In this document: piece by piece, positions 62,538-64,000 of the stretch | Layout: each line of letters begins with the position of its first letter | Numbering within the stretch: the stretch's first letter is position 1 | NCBI GenBank assembly: GCA_029867005.1 | Contig: CP123443.1 | Coordinates: 558,001-622,000 of the forward strand | Source of the DNA: Candidatus Haliotispira prima | GTDB taxonomy: Bacteria > Spirochaetota > Spirochaetia > SP-2023 | Reading direction: 5' to 3' | Length of the DNA: 64,000 bases | Made by a program: the position numbers and the translations under genes | Notes under the pieces: model-generated | The model's input: the letters and a program-made list of their open reading frames with translations, nothing else | What the model was told of the DNA's origin: nothing | The model's database searches: none

Positions 62538-62591
62538 GGGGGGTGCTCCTCCGGGAAAATAGGTAAATGGGCAAAGTGCCCTTGCGAGTTG

Positions 62592-62621
62592 ATTGTATAT
62601 TCGTTTAGGGTTTTTTGGCAA
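62592..62621 (-). promoter_or_regulatory. Promoter, locus J
   Basis: On the minus strand TTGCCA (62621-62616) and TACAAT (62597-62592) are spaced by 18 bp, one more than the others. Confidence 0.7.
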
Positions 62622-62700
62622 GGGGGGGGGCCACCACCCCTCCTGGGGAGGGGAATGACCACAGCGGGGGTTATTTGGGGCCATTAGACGGGGGGCCTAT
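62622..62700. repeat. Degenerate hairpin repeat between loci K and J
   Basis: A CCCCTCCTGGGGAGGGG element with GAATGACCACAGCGGGGG flank lies after the end of locus K. It is the minus-strand form of the island's hairpin. Confidence 0.65.
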
Positions 62701-62742
62701 GTGTAAAGGGAATGTGTCATGACCTTAAGGTAAAGAATACAA

Positions 62743-63767
62743 TTACGGACTACTATAGCGCGTAAGTGATGCTTCAGGCTCATCTGTTCTAAGGCCATCT
62801 GTGCTTTGTAATCGAACAGTCTTTCCGGATATTTTTGTCGTGTCATCAATACTTACCAGATAGTAGTATTTATCAGAATCAGGATAGCTGCCACCCAGTT
62901 TAGATATATTAGAAATAAATCCTGACGTAGGTATGATTAGACCCAGAGAAAGGGTTCCAATGACTTGTAATTCTGTACCATCTGCTGTGTGACTACTCAA
63001 AGTAATAGAAGCAATAGAAGCTAAATTAACTTTTGTATAAGCGACAAGAACACCTTTCTGATTTTCACTGTATCCCCATTCAGAAAGGCTTCCCACAAAC
63101 TGCTTATTTGTCTGCGCATTATTCCATACGGCATCCCCTGCCCCGGGCAGCGTAGCGGTAGTAAATCGCAGAATTACTACATCATTGTTGAGGGTGGCCC
63201 CCTCAACCGTGGTTTCCGATGGAATAGCGTCGGGTTCAAAAAACAGATACAGTTTGTATTGAGTATTAGCGGTAAGGACATCGGCCAGAGTAAGACCATC
63301 CGTAAAATCACTGCCATAGTGTTGGCTGATACTGAATTTTCTTGGGCTGTTGGCCGGAATGTCCAGGCTGACATAACCCGCATTGGCTGCTGCTTCTGTC
63401 TTGGTAGGAGCGGCTTTTTCAGCCAGACGAATAACGGCACCGATGTTGGTGAGTACTACAGCACTGTTCATTTCCAATTGTACAGAAGAGACCACAGCAG
63501 TAGCGGAAAGGGTAATTGTTGACTTTGCGGGCGGATCACTGTTGTCCGACAGCGGCGCACAGGCGAGCAGAGACAGACTAAAAATGGACAGAAAAAGGAG
63601 AGGGAGAAGGCGGAAGAAAAATGAACAAAAAAGACTGTAACTAGTTGATATACAAAAAAATAACGGCTTGTTTTCTAAAGTAGTGTGATATTGGATATTG
63701 GATATTGGATATTGGATATTGTACTGTTTTTACCGATATCCGTCAATATTGGGTCTCGTTCTTTCAT
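62743..63767 (-). CDS. Phase-OFF lipoprotein, family 2 (locus K)
   Basis: The leader ATG at 63767 reads MKERDPILTDIGKNST and stops at TAG after five repeats. The lipoprotein frame is open through SIFSLSLLAC and a family 2 body related to locus J (VVLTNIGAVIRLAEKAAPT, TDGLTLADVLTANTQYKLYLFF, QKGVLVAYTKV). One repeat gained or two lost gives 343 residues. J and K are tandem paralogues. Confidence 0.75.
63687..63721 (-). repeat. CAATATC heptamer array, locus K, 5 copies
   Basis: Five perfect units on the minus strand, then ACACTACTTTAG. Confidence 0.95.
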
Positions 63768-63819
63768 GGGATGCTCCTTTGGGAAAATAGGTAAATGGGC
63801 CAAATGCCTTTGCAAGTTT

Positions 63820-63848
63820 ATTGTATATTCGTTTAGGGGTTTTGGCAA
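63820..63848 (-). promoter_or_regulatory. Promoter, locus K
   Basis: On the minus strand TTGCCA (63848-63843) and TACAAT (63825-63820) are spaced by 17 bp. Confidence 0.72.
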
Positions 63849-63894
63849 GGGGCAGGGACGGGAGTTTTAGACGGGATTCGAGTGTCACCACCCT

Positions 63895-63955
63895 TAGCTC
63901 CTCCCTTGGAGGGGAATGACCACCCCTGACCCCTCCAAGGGAGGGGAATGACCAC
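63895..63955. repeat. Hairpin repeats upstream of locus K
   Basis: Two CTCCCTTGGAGGGG / CCCCTCCAAGGGAGGGG elements with GAATGACCACCCCTGA between them, again the island's intergenic element. The array probably continues beyond the window. Confidence 0.7.
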
Positions 63956-64000
63956 AGTGGGGGTTAGTTGGGTCTATTAGACTGGGGGCTGGGTGAGCTT

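Overview
The window looks like part of a bacterial chromosome, most probably from a spirochaete. That placement is an inference from gene content: a fused PyrB-PyrI aspartate carbamoyltransferase, an HD-GYP-like protein, RnfB, a GpgS-type glycosyltransferase and a very large number of lipoproteins with LxxC lipoboxes. No marker in the window proves the genus.

Layout. 1-6900: the 3' end of a 23S rRNA gene and a 5S rRNA gene, followed by a tandem 5S duplicate and a trail of decayed 23S-3'/5S fragments. Single genes sit between these fragments (FkbM-like methyltransferase, membrane protein, uracil-DNA-glycosylase-like protein, SodC lipoprotein), then a broken MntA/HepT toxin-antitoxin pair and an IS1595-type transposase remnant. 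7061-11930: minus-strand envelope and lipoprotein genes of unknown function. 12400-21960: an AT-hook protein, then a nucleotide synthesis block on the plus strand: pyrBI fusion, pyrE, pyrF, purE, purC, purF, purM, purN. 22386-29882: a gene for a 2498-residue surface lipoprotein with thrombospondin-3 calcium repeats, Ig/PKD-like modules and six fibronectin-III repeats. 30238-38819: ankyrin protein, degenerate M20 peptidase homologue, glycosyltransferase, lipoprotein, tRNA-Asn, HD-GYP-like protein, membrane protein and aldose-epimerase-like protein. 52537-61360: VWA protein, lamin-tail-like lipoprotein, Tag, MFS transporter, CCA-adding enzyme, lipoprotein and RnfB.

The standout is a dispersed lipoprotein island at 38980-52480 and 61492-63850. 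Eleven loci share one architecture: a strong sigma70-like promoter (TTGCCA-N17-TACAAT type), a Shine-Dalgarno site, an ATG leader of about 15-17 codons, a tandem array of the heptanucleotide CAATATC (2-6 copies), and then a lipoprotein signal peptide with lipobox and an intact 250-400 residue body. Seven is not a multiple of three, so each gain or loss of a unit moves the leader ATG relative to the lipoprotein frame. By hand translation ten loci are out of frame (OFF: the leader ends at a stop about 30-40 codons after the ATG) and one, a kelch-repeat lipoprotein at 43485, is in frame (ON). In every OFF locus the lipoprotein frame stays open from the repeat to the lipobox. I read this as a multigene phase-variable surface lipoprotein system. 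Bodies fall into four families, and leaders and bodies are shuffled between loci. GC-rich TTCG hairpin repeats, including a ten-unit 31-32 bp tandem array, punctuate the island.

Limits: all assignments come from reading the sequence and translated frames. Function for the hypothetical proteins and actual switching at the repeats are not shown here.
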